DNA of 64,000 nt from JACCTU01 sp963809175 (GTDB lineage: Bacteria > Actinomycetota > Thermoleophilia > Gaiellales > Gaiellaceae), in NCBI GenBank assembly GCA_963809175.1, contig CAWEIK010000001.1, positions 930,001 to 994,000 of the forward strand, read 5' to 3'. Numbering within the stretch: position 1 is the first letter of the stretch; the number at the start of each line of letters is the position of its first letter. The position numbers and the translations under genes are program-made. The notes under the pieces are model-generated. The model did no database searches. It saw only the letters and a program-made list of their open reading frames with translations, and had not been told where the DNA came from. Positions 29,732 through 38,365 of this stretch are shown one piece after another.

Positions 29732-30910
29732 GTGGGGGACAGGCGCTTCCTGCTCCGTGCCGGCGCGCTGCTGGCCGCCGGGCTCCTCGGGGGCCTGGCG
29801 GCGCTCGGGGTGGCTTCGGCCGTGGGCGTGCTCGGCACGTCGACGACGATCAGCGAGGTCGCGCCCGAGGCGGATCGAGCGCCGGTGGTCTTCGCGCAGC
29901 CCGGCGGCCTCACGTACGGCGACATCTACGCGGCCTACGCGAGCGGCGTCGTCCAGGTCGAGGCGACGGGACCGCTCGTCTCCGACCCGTTCGACCCCTT
30001 CCCGCGCAGGACCCGCTCGCTCGGCTCCGGCTTCGTGATCGAGAAGTCGGGCCACATCGTCACGAACTTCCACGTCGTGGAAGGCGCCGAGATCGTCACG
30101 GTCAGCTTCTCGAACGATGAGTCGGTCCGCGCGAAGGTCGTGGGCATCGACCCGACGACCGACCTTGCTGTGCTGAAGGTGAACACACCGCCGCGCGGGC
30201 TCACGCCGCTGCTGCTCGGCAAGTCGAACTCGGTCCGCGTCGGGGACGAGGTCGTCGCGATCGGCAACCCGTTCGGCTACGAACGCTCGATGACCGCCGG
30301 GATCGTCAGCGCGATCGGACGCGTGCTCGAGGCGCCGAATGACCTCGCGATCGACAACGCGATCCAGACGGACGCGCCGATCAACCCGGGCAACTCCGGC
30401 GGTCCGCTTCTGAACGCGCTCGGTCGGGTGATCGGCGTGAACACGCAGATCGCCACCGGCAGCTCGTCGGACCGTAGCGTCGGCGTCGGGTTCGCGATCC
30501 CGGTGGACACGGTTCGCAGCGTGACCGCACAGATCATCCGCGTCGGCAAGGTCGAGCACGCGTTCTTCGGCGTCGAGGCGACGCCGCTGACCGACGACAT
30601 CGCGCGGCTGTTCCGGCTTCCCGAGCAGGCGCGGCGGGGACTCGTGATCGACTCCGTCGTCCCGGACAGCGCCGCCGACAAGGCGGGGCTTCGCGCCGGC
30701 ACCCGCGCCGTGATCGTCGGCGGCGAGAGCTGGCGGCTGGGCGGCGACATCATCGTCGCCGTCGAGGGTGCACCCGTTTCGACGCCTGAGCGTTTGCGCT
30801 CGATCCTCGCCCGCAAGCGCCCCGGGGACGAGATCGAGGTCGAGGTCTATCGCGCCGACCGTCGCCTCAAGGTGACCGTCAAGCTCGGCCGCGCACCCGC
30901 CGCCGAATAG
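29732..30910 (+). CDS. HtrA/DegP-like serine protease with PDZ domain
   Basis: Membrane-anchored trypsin-like quality-control protease, 392 residues. One N-terminal hydrophobic segment (LLAAGLLGGLAALGVASAVGVL) anchors it to the outer face of the membrane. Catalytic triad: His114 in TNFHVVEG, Asp144 in TTDLAVL, Ser222 in NPGNSGGPLLN. A single C-terminal PDZ domain spans about 290-385 (RGLVIDSVVPDSAADKAGLRAG). GTG start. The gene is followed within about 45 nt by the carboxylate-amine ligase gene on the same strand. Confidence 0.94.
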   Translation: MGDRRFLLRAGALLAAGLLGGLAALGVASAVGVLGTSTTISEVAPEADRAPVVFAQPGGLTYGDIYAAYASGVVQVEATGPLVSDPFDPFPRRTRSLGSGFVIEKSGHIVTNFHVVEGAEIVTVSFSNDESVRAKVVGIDPTTDLAVLKVNTPPRGLTPLLLGKSNSVRVGDEVVAIGNPFGYERSMTAGIVSAIGRVLEAPNDLAIDNAIQTDAPINPGNSGGPLLNALGRVIGVNTQIATGSSSDRSVGVGFAIPVDTVRSVTAQIIRVGKVEHAFFGVEATPLTDDIARLFRLPEQARRGLVIDSVVPDSAADKAGLRAGTRAVIVGGESWRLGGDIIVAVEGAPVSTPERLRSILARKRPGDEIEVEVYRADRRLKVTVKLGRAPAAE

Positions 30911-30956
30911 CCTCTACCTCATCGAGCACACGTTCGGCCAGAGCGCGCCCTTCTCC

Positions 30957-31982
30957 GTGGGCGTCGAGGAGGAGCTGCTGCTCGTCGACGAGCGGACGCT
31001 GCTGCCCGTCGCCGCGTCGGCGCGCGTCCTCGAACGAGCGGGCGAAGGCGTCAAGCACGAGCTGCTCGCGTCGTTCGTCGAGACGGCGACCGACGTCTGC
31101 GACTCACCGCGCGAGGCAGCAGAGCAGGTCTGGGCGCTCCGCCGCCGCGTCTTCGACGCCTGCGAGGCCGAAGGCTTGCGCGCGCTCGCGATCGGCTCGC
31201 ACCCGTTCGCGACGCCGGAGGACACGCCGGTGGTCGAGAACCCGGACTACCTCGAGTTCGCTGCCGCGGCAGGGCCGGTCGCGCGGCGCCAGGGTGTCTG
31301 CGGGCTCCACGTGCACGTCGGGATGCCCGACCCGGAGACGTGCATGCGCGCACACGAGGCAGTGCTTCCGTGGCTGCCTGTCGTGCTCGCGGTGTCCGCG
31401 AACTCGCCGTGGTTCCGCGGCGAGGCGACCGGCCTGCTTTCCACCCGGGCGGAGGTGCTCGCGACGCTGCCGCGCTCCGGCGTGCCGCCGGTGTTCGGGT
31501 CGTGGGCAGGCTGGGTGCAGACGATGGAGCGCTGGCAACGCGCGGGCGTCCTGCGCAAGCCGACGCAGACCTGGTGGGACGTGCGCATGCATCCCGCGCT
31601 CGGAACGCTCGAGCTGCGCGCGCCCGACCAGCCCACCGACCCGCGGCTCGCCGGTGCCTTCGTCGCGCTCCTGCACGCGCTGGGGGTGTGGGCCGCGAAC
31701 GGCGACGGCCGTCCTGCATCGCGGGCGGATGCCCACACGAACCGCTTCTTCGCGTCTCGTTTCGGCCCCCGCGCGCAGCTGATCCACCCGAACGAGGATC
31801 GTCTCGTGTCGGCGACCGAGCTCTTCGCCGAGCTTCACGAGCTCGTGGCGCCCCATGCCGACCTCGAGCTGCTGGAGCCGCTCGACGGGGCCTTCTGCGA
31901 GGCCGATCTCCAGCTCGCGACGGCCGATGCGCACGCGGCCTGCCGCGACGCCGTCGAGCGCTCGCTAGCATCGCCGGGGTGA
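30957..31982 (+). CDS. Carboxylate-amine ligase (GCS2/YbdK type)
   Basis: ATP-grasp-like glutamine-synthetase-fold ligase of the YbdK group, which joins an amino acid carboxylate to an amine, often glutamate to cysteine. Motifs: GVEEELLLVD at the N-terminus, GLHVHVGMPDPETCMRA, ANSPWFRGEATGLLSTRAEV and THPALGTLELRAPDQPT-like block. 341 residues from GTG 30957. Similarity seems to continue upstream (EHTFGQSAPFS) without a standard start codon, so the real start may be a rare codon or lie behind an indel around 30912. The stop overlaps the HMA gene by 4 nt. Confidence 0.88.
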   Translation: MGVEEELLLVDERTLLPVAASARVLERAGEGVKHELLASFVETATDVCDSPREAAEQVWALRRRVFDACEAEGLRALAIGSHPFATPEDTPVVENPDYLEFAAAAGPVARRQGVCGLHVHVGMPDPETCMRAHEAVLPWLPVVLAVSANSPWFRGEATGLLSTRAEVLATLPRSGVPPVFGSWAGWVQTMERWQRAGVLRKPTQTWWDVRMHPALGTLELRAPDQPTDPRLAGAFVALLHALGVWAANGDGRPASRADAHTNRFFASRFGPRAQLIHPNEDRLVSATELFAELHELVAPHADLELLEPLDGAFCEADLQLATADAHAACRDAVERSLASPG

Positions 31983-32188
31983 CGACCGAGACGATCCAGG
32001 TCGCAGGCGTTCGCTGCGAACGCTGCGTGATGCGTCTCGGCGAGGCGCTCCAGGGACACGACGGCCTCGAGGCCGCCAACGCGAACCTGCTGGGCGAGGT
32101 GACGCTGACCTGGGACGAGTCGCGGACCTCGCGCGACGACCTCGTCGCGGTGCTGAGCGGGGCAGGGTTCGCTCCGCGCGAGGCCTGA
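31979..32188 (+). CDS. Heavy-metal-associated (HMA) domain protein
   Basis: A 69-residue copper-chaperone-like ferredoxin fold. The metal motif is GVRCERCVMRL, a CxxC at residues 12-15, in the usual loop after strand 1; the rest alternates helices and strands ending LSGAGF. It starts with GTG overlapping the ligase stop, and its stop overlaps the sigma factor ATG by 1 nt, so it is within an operon leading to the ECF sigma. It could hand Cu(I) to an ATPase, but none lies in the window. Confidence 0.85.
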   Translation: MTTETIQVAGVRCERCVMRLGEALQGHDGLEAANANLLGEVTLTWDESRTSRDDLVAVLSGAGFAPREA

Positions 32189-32769
32189 TGTCCGAGACCG
32201 ACACCGAGGGGCGGCGCATCGCCAACGAGGCGCGCGACCGCGTGCGCTTCGAGGAGGAGGCGCTCGGGCTCTCCGACCAGGTCTTCCGGGTCGCCCGCGG
32301 TCTCGTCAACTCCCGCGAGGAGGCCGAGGATCTCGTGCAGCAGACCTACGAGCGGGCGTTCCGCAGCTGGCGCTCGTACACGCCCGGGACGAACCTCCGA
32401 GCCTGGCTGCTCAGGATCCTCACGAACCTGAACATCGACCGGGCCCGCAGGGTGCAGCGCAGGCCGCAGACCCAGCCGATGGAGGAAGGCGACTACTTCC
32501 TCTACAACAAGCTCGAGGAGTCGGCCGGCCGGCCCCTGGAAGAAGAACGGGTCGTCGAGCGTTTAAGCCAAGATGACGTGGTCGGAGCTCTCTCCGCTGT
32601 CCCGCACGACTTCCGCGACGTTCTGGTGCTCGTCGACATCGGCGACTTCTCGTACCAGGACGCCGCGCAGATCCTCGACATCCCGATCGGTACAGTGATG
32701 TCTCGCTTGCATCGAGCACGGCGCGTGCTGAAGCAGGAGCTCGCAGACCGCGCCGTCGAGGCCCCATGA
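32188..32769 (+). CDS. ECF sigma factor (RpoE/SigR-like)
   Basis: A 193-residue extracytoplasmic-function sigma factor. Region 2 (ARGLVNSREEAEDLVQQTYERAFRSW, then LRAWLLRILTNLNIDRARR) binds the -10 element and core; region 4 (VPHDFRDVLVLVDIGDFSYQDAAQILDIPIGTVMSRLHRARR) binds -35. The linker is long and Glu-rich. It is followed with a 4-nt overlap by a zinc-finger anti-sigma gene. The pair resembles SigR/RsrA-type thiol-stress systems, an inference from the anti-sigma structure. Confidence 0.93.
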   Translation: MSETDTEGRRIANEARDRVRFEEEALGLSDQVFRVARGLVNSREEAEDLVQQTYERAFRSWRSYTPGTNLRAWLLRILTNLNIDRARRVQRRPQTQPMEEGDYFLYNKLEESAGRPLEEERVVERLSQDDVVGALSAVPHDFRDVLVLVDIGDFSYQDAAQILDIPIGTVMSRLHRARRVLKQELADRAVEAP

Positions 32770-32996
32770 TGGATCCCTGCGATCACTGCGAAGAGGTCAT
32801 GCAGCCGTTCCTCGACCGGTCGCTCTCACGCGAGGAGCAGGTCTCGGTCGAGACGCACCTCGAGGCGTGCCCCTGGTGCTCGACGCGCTTCCGCTTCGAG
32901 CAAGAGCTGCGCGGTTACGTCCGTGTCGCCTGCAGCGAAGAGATGCCGCCGAGCCTCAAAGCAAAGCTCTCGGCACTTCGGACGCCGCTGCTGTAG
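32766..32996 (+). CDS. Zinc-finger anti-sigma factor (RsrA-like)
   Basis: A 76-residue cytosolic ZAS protein. The signature H-x3-C-x2-C is visible in THLEACPWCSTRF, with an additional upstream CDHCEEVM motif, as in mycothiol-system anti-sigma factors where disulfide formation releases zinc and the sigma factor. No membrane segment, so it responds to an internal signal. Overlaps the sigma gene by 4 nt. The convergent HTH gene starts its stop codon directly after it. Confidence 0.9.
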   Translation: MMDPCDHCEEVMQPFLDRSLSREEQVSVETHLEACPWCSTRFRFEQELRGYVRVACSEEMPPSLKAKLSALRTPLL

Positions 32997-33689
32997 TTAT
33001 GCGGGGCCGCGGTGCGGCCCGACGATCACGACGAGTCGCTGCTTGTTGTCTCCGCCCGGCAGCGGGCGGGTTCCGACGCCGAGTTGGCGTGCGAGCCGCT
33101 CGGCGACGTCGTAGCCGCCGCGTTCGTAGTACACGGTCGTCTGCGGATAGTCGAAGCGGTTCGCGCGGCGCACCCGGGCGATGTGGTACCCGAGGGCGCC
33201 GATGCGCGACGCGACCTGCCGCGTGTGCGCGATGTCGCCGTTGCCGTTGAGCACGTCCACGTCGATCTGCCACGGCTTCGGCAGCGCCGCCTCGGCCGCG
33301 AGCAGTGACGCTTGCGCTTCGCGCGCGCGCTCTTCGGCTCGTCCGGGGAGGACGAATGCCGCCGTGAGCGCAACCGCGGCTGCTGCCACCGCCGCGAGCA
33401 CCGCGAGCCGAGCGCGCGGGTTGGCGCTGAAGGGGCGCGGCCCGACGCGGAGCCCCGCGATCTCGCGAGCCTCGTGGTGATCGATCTCGAGTGCGGTCGC
33501 GTAGAGCAGAAGCGCGATCAGGGCGTCGTCCGGGGACCGGAACCGGTAGACGCGGCCCTCCTCGAGCCACGAGACCTCTTCCTCCGTCAGGCCGGCCTTG
33601 GCCGCAGCTTCGCGGACGGGCAGCTGTCGCTGCAGCCGCGCCTGCGCGAGCGGTGAACGCTTGTGTTCGAGTGCGGTTGCGAGCTCCAT
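32997..33689 (-). CDS. HTH_25 / LytR_C-domain membrane protein
   Basis: A 230-residue fusion. The N-terminal cytoplasmic helix-turn-helix (RQLPVREAAAKAGLTEEEVSWLEEGRVYRF, residues 20-55) resembles the RodZ-type HTH. A single transmembrane helix (LAVLAAVAAAAVALTAAFVL, near 92-112) leads to an extracytoplasmic LytR C-terminal domain (VDVLNGNGDIAHTRQVASRIGALGYHI, then TVYYERGGYDVAERLARQLG). It may link envelope sensing to cell-shape or wall processes; function not established. It meets the anti-sigma gene tail to tail. Confidence 0.85.
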   Translation of the reverse strand: MELATALEHKRSPLAQARLQRQLPVREAAAKAGLTEEEVSWLEEGRVYRFRSPDDALIALLLYATALEIDHHEAREIAGLRVGPRPFSANPRARLAVLAAVAAAAVALTAAFVLPGRAEERAREAQASLLAAEAALPKPWQIDVDVLNGNGDIAHTRQVASRIGALGYHIARVRRANRFDYPQTTVYYERGGYDVAERLARQLGVGTRPLPGGDNKQRLVVIVGPHRGPA

Positions 33690-33710
33690 CGGGGTGTCTC
33701 GTTTCGGCGG

Positions 33711-34220
33711 CTAGCGGGGTTCCTCCTCCCATTCATCGGCCGAATCGACGTCTCCTGGAGAGCCAAGGTCGTCGCAGGGGACGAGAACGGGCTCGAGGGC
33801 GCGGGCGCCCTCGTCCGGCACGCTGTCCCAGGCGGCGCGCGCGAGCAGGACCGGGTGGCCGCGGTCGCCGCCGTAGCTCGCGGCCAGGACCTCGGCGCCG
33901 GTCTCTCGCCAGGCCGCGATCACGCGGTCGATCGCCTCCGGGGCGAGGTGCGGCCCGTCGGCGAGGACGACGACGGCTGCCTCGACCTCCGGCGCGAGCG
34001 CCTCGAGGCCGCAGCGAAGCGACGCGCCGGGCCCGCGCTCCCAGTCGTCACACTCGATGACGCGGGCGTCGGTCTCCAGGCCATGTGCACCGGCGACGAC
34101 GACGATCTCGTCGACACCACTCGCGCGCACGCGCTCCAGCACGAGCGGCAGGAGGAGTCGCTGCTTCGGCGCGCCGAACCTGCTCGCGGCGCCGGCCGCC
34201 AGGACGACGGCCGCGACCAT
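33711..34220 (-). CDS. mocA: MocA-like molybdenum cofactor nucleotidyltransferase
   Basis: NTP-transferase fold protein of 169 residues. It starts VAAVVLAAGAASRFGAPKQRLLL, the nucleotide-binding signature, and has VVVLADGPHLAPEAIDRV for the metal-binding Asp and a conserved SYGGDRGHPVLLAR loop. MocA transfers CMP to the molybdopterin cofactor of the xanthine-dehydrogenase family. It is a good functional match to the downstream-in-transcription position in the same leftward operon as the hydroxylase subunits, although the cyclophilin gene lies between. It is slightly shorter than typical MocA (about 190-200 residues). Confidence 0.85.
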   Translation of the reverse strand: MVAAVVLAAGAASRFGAPKQRLLLPLVLERVRASGVDEIVVVAGAHGLETDARVIECDDWERGPGASLRCGLEALAPEVEAAVVVLADGPHLAPEAIDRVIAAWRETGAEVLAASYGGDRGHPVLLARAAWDSVPDEGARALEPVLVPCDDLGSPGDVDSADEWEEEPR

Positions 34221-34864
34221 CAGCCGCCTCGAGAGATCTCGATCGACTCGATCACGACGGTGATGGTCGGTACCCCGGCGGCGTCGCCGTAGCCTCCGAT
34301 GCGCGCGACGGTGTCGAGCCCGGAGGTGACCTCGCCGATCACGGCGTAGTCGCCCGGGAGTTGGATCTCGTCACTGGTGACGACGAAGAACTGGCTGCCG
34401 GCGGCGCCGCGCGGCTCAGCTGCGGTCTTGGCCATCGCGACGGTCCCGAGCGTGTACTGCGTTTCCTTCGCCGGTGTGTCGACCGTCGTGTAGCCCGGAC
34501 CGCCGGTGCCGGTCGCCGTCGGGTCGCCGCCCTGGATCACGAACTCCGGAACGATCCGGTGGAAGATCGTGTCGTCGAAGTAGCCGTCGTCGGCCAGAGC
34601 CGCGAACGAGGCCGTGGCGTGTGGCGATCGACTTGGCGCGAGCGTGATCGTGAACTCGCCGCAGTTCGTGCTCACGACGGCCGTGTGCGTGACGTCGGGA
34701 TCGAGCTCGGCGGACGGCGCCTCTCGCGACTCCGGCTCGCGAGGCTCCGGCGCCTCGACCGCCGTGCACCCGGGCGCGCTCTGGCTGGACGTCTCGTCGT
34801 TCCCGCCGCCGCAGCCGCCGGCGAACGCCGCGGCCGCGAGCAGTGCTGCGAGCCTCAGGTGCAC
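34220..34864 (-). CDS. Cyclophilin-type peptidyl-prolyl isomerase lipoprotein
   Basis: A 214-residue exported PPIase. A lipobox (AFAGGC near residue 19) follows a hydrophobic signal; an acidic Pro/Glu linker leads to the cyclophilin domain with FHRIVPEFVIQGGDPTATGTGGPGY-like active region (Arg and Gln present), GTVAMAKT and GSQFFVV. It isomerises prolyl bonds of exported proteins. GTG 34864 overlaps the stop of the FAD subunit, and its own stop overlaps the mocA start, so it is embedded in the molybdenum-hydroxylase operon. Confidence 0.92.
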   Translation of the reverse strand: MHLRLAALLAAAAFAGGCGGGNDETSSQSAPGCTAVEAPEPREPESREAPSAELDPDVTHTAVVSTNCGEFTITLAPSRSPHATASFAALADDGYFDDTIFHRIVPEFVIQGGDPTATGTGGPGYTTVDTPAKETQYTLGTVAMAKTAAEPRGAAGSQFFVVTSDEIQLPGDYAVIGEVTSGLDTVARIGGYGDAAGVPTITVVIESIEISRGG

Positions 34865-35706
34865 TAGCCGGTGACCGACGCGGTCGCCCGGCGCCCGAGA
34901 GCCTGGGCGAGCTCGACCTTGTACGCGTTGCCGGGCAGCGGCTCGGCCGCCTCGAGCGCGTCGAGCGACTCGAGTGCCCAGGGGATCGGCGCCACGCCGG
35001 CGAGGGCGAGGCGCACGCCGTCGTCGTAGCGCGCGGCGGCAACGCCGACGAGCGCGAAGGCCCAGCGCTTCCGGTCCATCGCCTTCAGGTACACGCTCGC
35101 GAGCGGCGTCGCGAACTCGAGCTCGAGGATCAGCTCGCCCTCCTCGAGCGTCGTCAGCCTCCGGTCGTCCGGCGTCGGGAGGCGATAGAGGAGGTCGAGC
35201 GGGAGCTCGCGACGGTCGGTGCGCACGCGCGCGCCGAGCGCGAGCAGCGCGGCGGCCGGGTCCGAGGGATGCGCCGAGGCGCAGAAGTCGTTCGCGAAGA
35301 TCGCGTGCTCGCGATGCTGCCCTGCGCGCGCGTGGCAGACGTCCCCGCCGTGGAGGCGGCACGGAAACTGCAAGCGCCAGTACCAGCAGCGCGTGGACTG
35401 CAGCAGGTTGCCGCCGATCGTTCCCATGTTGCGGAGCTGTGGGGAGGCCGCGAGCCGGCAGGCCTCGCGCAGCGCCTCCGGGATCGTCGCGTCGTGCTCG
35501 AGCTCTGCGAGGGTCGTGCCGGCTCCGATCGTGGTGCCGTTGACGCCCCGCGGCACGACGTCCGTGATCTGGACGAGCCGCTCGGCGTGGATCAGCCCGT
35601 CGCGGAGCTGCGGCACGAGCTCCGTGCCTCCCGCGAGCGCCTGGTCTCCGGGCTCGCGGCCGAGCGCCGCGAACTCCGCGAGCGAGCTAGGCCGTACCAG
35701 CTGCAA
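34864..35706 (-). CDS. Molybdenum hydroxylase FAD-binding subunit (CoxM/XdhB-like)
   Basis: A 280-residue medium subunit of an aerobic molybdenum hydroxylase (xanthine dehydrogenase/CO dehydrogenase family), passing electrons to FAD. The FAD-binding motifs are ALAGGTELVPQLRDG and ASPQLRNMGTIGGNLLQSTRC. It also has a Cys-containing loop (RCWYWRLQFPCRLHGGDVC) like that of 4-hydroxybenzoyl-CoA reductase beta subunits, which can carry an extra cluster. It overlaps the large subunit stop by 20 nt. Substrate of the complex is unknown. Confidence 0.93.
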   Translation of the reverse strand: MQLVRPSSLAEFAALGREPGDQALAGGTELVPQLRDGLIHAERLVQITDVVPRGVNGTTIGAGTTLAELEHDATIPEALREACRLAASPQLRNMGTIGGNLLQSTRCWYWRLQFPCRLHGGDVCHARAGQHREHAIFANDFCASAHPSDPAAALLALGARVRTDRRELPLDLLYRLPTPDDRRLTTLEEGELILELEFATPLASVYLKAMDRKRWAFALVGVAAARYDDGVRLALAGVAPIPWALESLDALEAAEPLPGNAYKVELAQALGRRATASVTG

Positions 35707-37943
35707 CGCGCTCCCGTTCTCGTGCTTCCCGCAGGGCCTGCAAGATCTCCTCGCGCGTGATCGGCAGCGAGGTCACGTCGGCGCCGGTCGCGTCGCGGAT
35801 CGCGTTCGCGATCGCCGCGGCCGTCGGGATGATCGGCGGCTCGCCGAGCCCCTTCGAGCCGAGGTTCGTGAGGTGCTCGTCCGGAACGTCGACGAGCTCG
35901 CAGATGATCTCGGGCACGTCGGCGATCGTCGGGAGCTTGTACGCGTCGAGCGTTTGCGTGAGGATCGCCCCCGTTCGCGGGTCGTCGAGGCGCACCTCGG
36001 AGAACGTGTGTCCCATCGCCTGGATGATCCCGCCCTCGATCTGGCTGCGCGCGCCGAGCGGGTTGATCACACGGCCGACGTCGTGCACGGCGTAGATCTG
36101 CTCGACGACGACCTCGCCGGTCTCGACGTCGACCGCGACCTCCGCGACCTGGACGCCGAAGGTGAGCACCCGCATCCCCGCGGGGTTCGGGCCGCGTGCG
36201 CCCTTGCCGAGGATCTGCCCGTCCTGGAGCAGCCCCGTGATCTCCTCGAGCGGCCACGAGCCGCCGTCCGACGAGACGATGTTGCCGCCCTCGAGGGAGA
36301 GCACGCGCTCCTCGACCTCGAAGCGCTGAGCCGCGATCTCGACGATCTGCCGCGCGGCGTCCGCAGCGGCTGCGCGAACGGCCGGGCCCATCGAGGGCAG
36401 CGTCGACGAGCCGCCGGAGATGACGGCGTACGGCCCGCGCGCAGAGTCGCCGACCTGGACCTCGACGCGGTCGAGCGGAAGCCCGAGCTGCTCCGCGGCG
36501 ATCTGGGCCATCGCCGTGCGCGTCCCGGTGCCGATGTCCTGCATCGCGGTGACGACGTTCGCGCGACCGTCCGAGCCGACTCGCACCCACGCGTACGACG
36601 GAGGGCCGCCGCCGCCGTACCAGATCTGGCTCGCGAGCCCGACGCCGCGCTTCCACGTGTCGTCCGAGCGTGCACGCACGTCGGTGCGCCGGTCCCAGTA
36701 GGGCTGCGCGCGGCGGTAGCACTCCATCAGGTTCTTCCCGGAGTACGGGCGGCCGTCCAGCGTGTCCGCGTTCGCGTAGTTGATGCGCCGCAGCTCGAGC
36801 GGATCGAGGTCGAGCTCGGCGGCGACCTTGTCGAGCAGGCACTCGAGCGACCACGTTCCCTCCACGAAGCCGGGCGCGCGAAAGGCGTCCATCGGCGGGA
36901 GGTTCAGCTTCGCGCCGTACTCGACGGTGCGCACGTTCTCGCACGCGTGCAGCAACTGCATCGGTCCCGCCGTCGACGGCAGCCACCCGTCCCAGCCGAG
37001 CGCGCAGAAGTACTCGCCTCCGAGCACCGTGAGCGTGCCGTCGGAACGCGCGCCGGCGGTGACGCGCTGGATCGTCGCGTTGCGGTTCCCGGCGACCATG
37101 TTCTCTTCGCGCCGATTCATCGCGTAGTGCACCGGGCGACTCGTTCGTCGCGCGAGCTCTGCGGCGAGGAACGTGTAGTCACCCGCGGAGCCCTTGGAGC
37201 CGAAGCCGCCGCCCATGTACTCGCAGACGACGCGCACCTTGTCGGCGGGCAGCCCGAACGTTTCGGCGATCTCGTCGCGAACGCCCCAGATGTACTGCGT
37301 CGAGATGTAGACGTCGAGCCCGTCGCCGCGCCAGTCGCAAACGCACTGATGCGTTTCGAGCGAGTTGTGGTTCGAGCGTCTGCGTCCGGAACTCGGCCTC
37401 GACGACGACGTCGGCCTCCGCGAGGCCGCGCTCGTAGTCGCCGCGTGCGTAGTTCCGCGCCTCCCCGATGAGCGAGCCGCGGCGCACCGCTTCCTCCGGG
37501 TCGAGCAGGGGATCCAGGACGTCCCACTCCACCTCGATCAACTCGAGCGCGGCGCGGGCCTGTGCGGTCGTGTCGGCGGCGAGCGCCGCGACGGGCTGTC
37601 CTTCGTACGAGATCTCGTCGGAGAGCCAGTCGACCTCACCGGCGACGAGGACACCGCGGACGCCTGGAGCCTCCTTCGCCCGGGCGGCGTCGATGCGCTT
37701 CAGCTTCGCGCGCGCGTGCGGGCTGCGCAGGTAGGCCGCCTCCAGCATCCCGGGCAGGCGCACGTCGGCCGTGTAGCGCGCCTCGCCTCGCGCACGCTCG
37801 TACCCGTCGACCTTCGCCGCCGGCCGGCCGACGACCTCGCCCGGCCCTGCAGGCCACGGGTCGAGCGCGTCTTCCTCGACGACGATCCACGTCTCGGTGT
37901 AGCGCCCTTCGACCTCCTTCTCGGTCTTGATCAGGCGCGCCAC
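35687..37943 (-). CDS. Molybdenum hydroxylase large subunit (one frameshift)
   Basis: Catalytic molybdopterin-binding subunit, about 750 residues when repaired. N-terminal part from GTG 37943: EVVGRPAAKVDGYERARGEA, SPHARAKLKRID. After a one-base break near 37370 (EPHNSLETHQCVCDW is restored) it continues with EYMGGGFGSKG (cofactor binding), DAFRAPGFVEGTW and the C-terminal GSKGLGEPPIIPTAAAIANAI, where the Glu is the catalytic base of this family. It lacks the Cys-containing AYXCSFR loop of CO dehydrogenase, so it is a purine/aldehyde-type hydroxylase rather than a form I CO dehydrogenase. Confidence 0.92.
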
Positions 37944-38365
37944 GACTGGATGGCCTCCTCGATCCGGGGGTACGTCCCGCAGCGGCAGAGGTTCCCGGCC
38001 ATCTGTGCCGGATCTCCTCGGCTCGACGGGTCGGGGTTCGCGGCGACGAGCGCCGACGCGCTGACGATCTGGCCCGGCGTGCAGAAGCCGCACTGGAGTG
38101 CGTCCGTCCGCACGAACGCGTCGACGAGCGGGTGGTCGCGCAGTCCTTCGATCGTCGTCACGTCCTGCTCGCCGACGGTGTGCACGAGCGTGATGCACGA
38201 GAGGTGCGGCACGCCGTCGAGCAGCACCGTGCAGGCGCCGCAGTGCCCTTCGCCGCACGCGACCTTCGTGCCGGTCAGCCCGAGGTCCTCGCGCAGCGTC
38301 TCTGCGAGCGTGCGGCCGACCTCCGGCTCGAGCTCGTGCGCCGACCCGTTAACCGTCAGGCGCAT
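37931..38365 (-). CDS. Molybdenum hydroxylase 2Fe-2S subunit
   Basis: A 144-residue iron-sulfur subunit with two [2Fe-2S] clusters. The plant-ferredoxin-like N-terminal cluster ligands are in KVACGEGHCGACTVLLDG and SC; the C-terminal helical domain supplies QCGFCTPGQIVSA and GNLCRCGTYPRI. It relays electrons from the molybdenum site to FAD. It overlaps the large subunit start by 13 nt and its start lies inside the end of the amidohydrolase gene. Confidence 0.96.
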   Translation of the reverse strand: MRLTVNGSAHELEPEVGRTLAETLREDLGLTGTKVACGEGHCGACTVLLDGVPHLSCITLVHTVGEQDVTTIEGLRDHPLVDAFVRTDALQCGFCTPGQIVSASALVAANPDPSSRGDPAQMAGNLCRCGTYPRIEEAIQSWRA

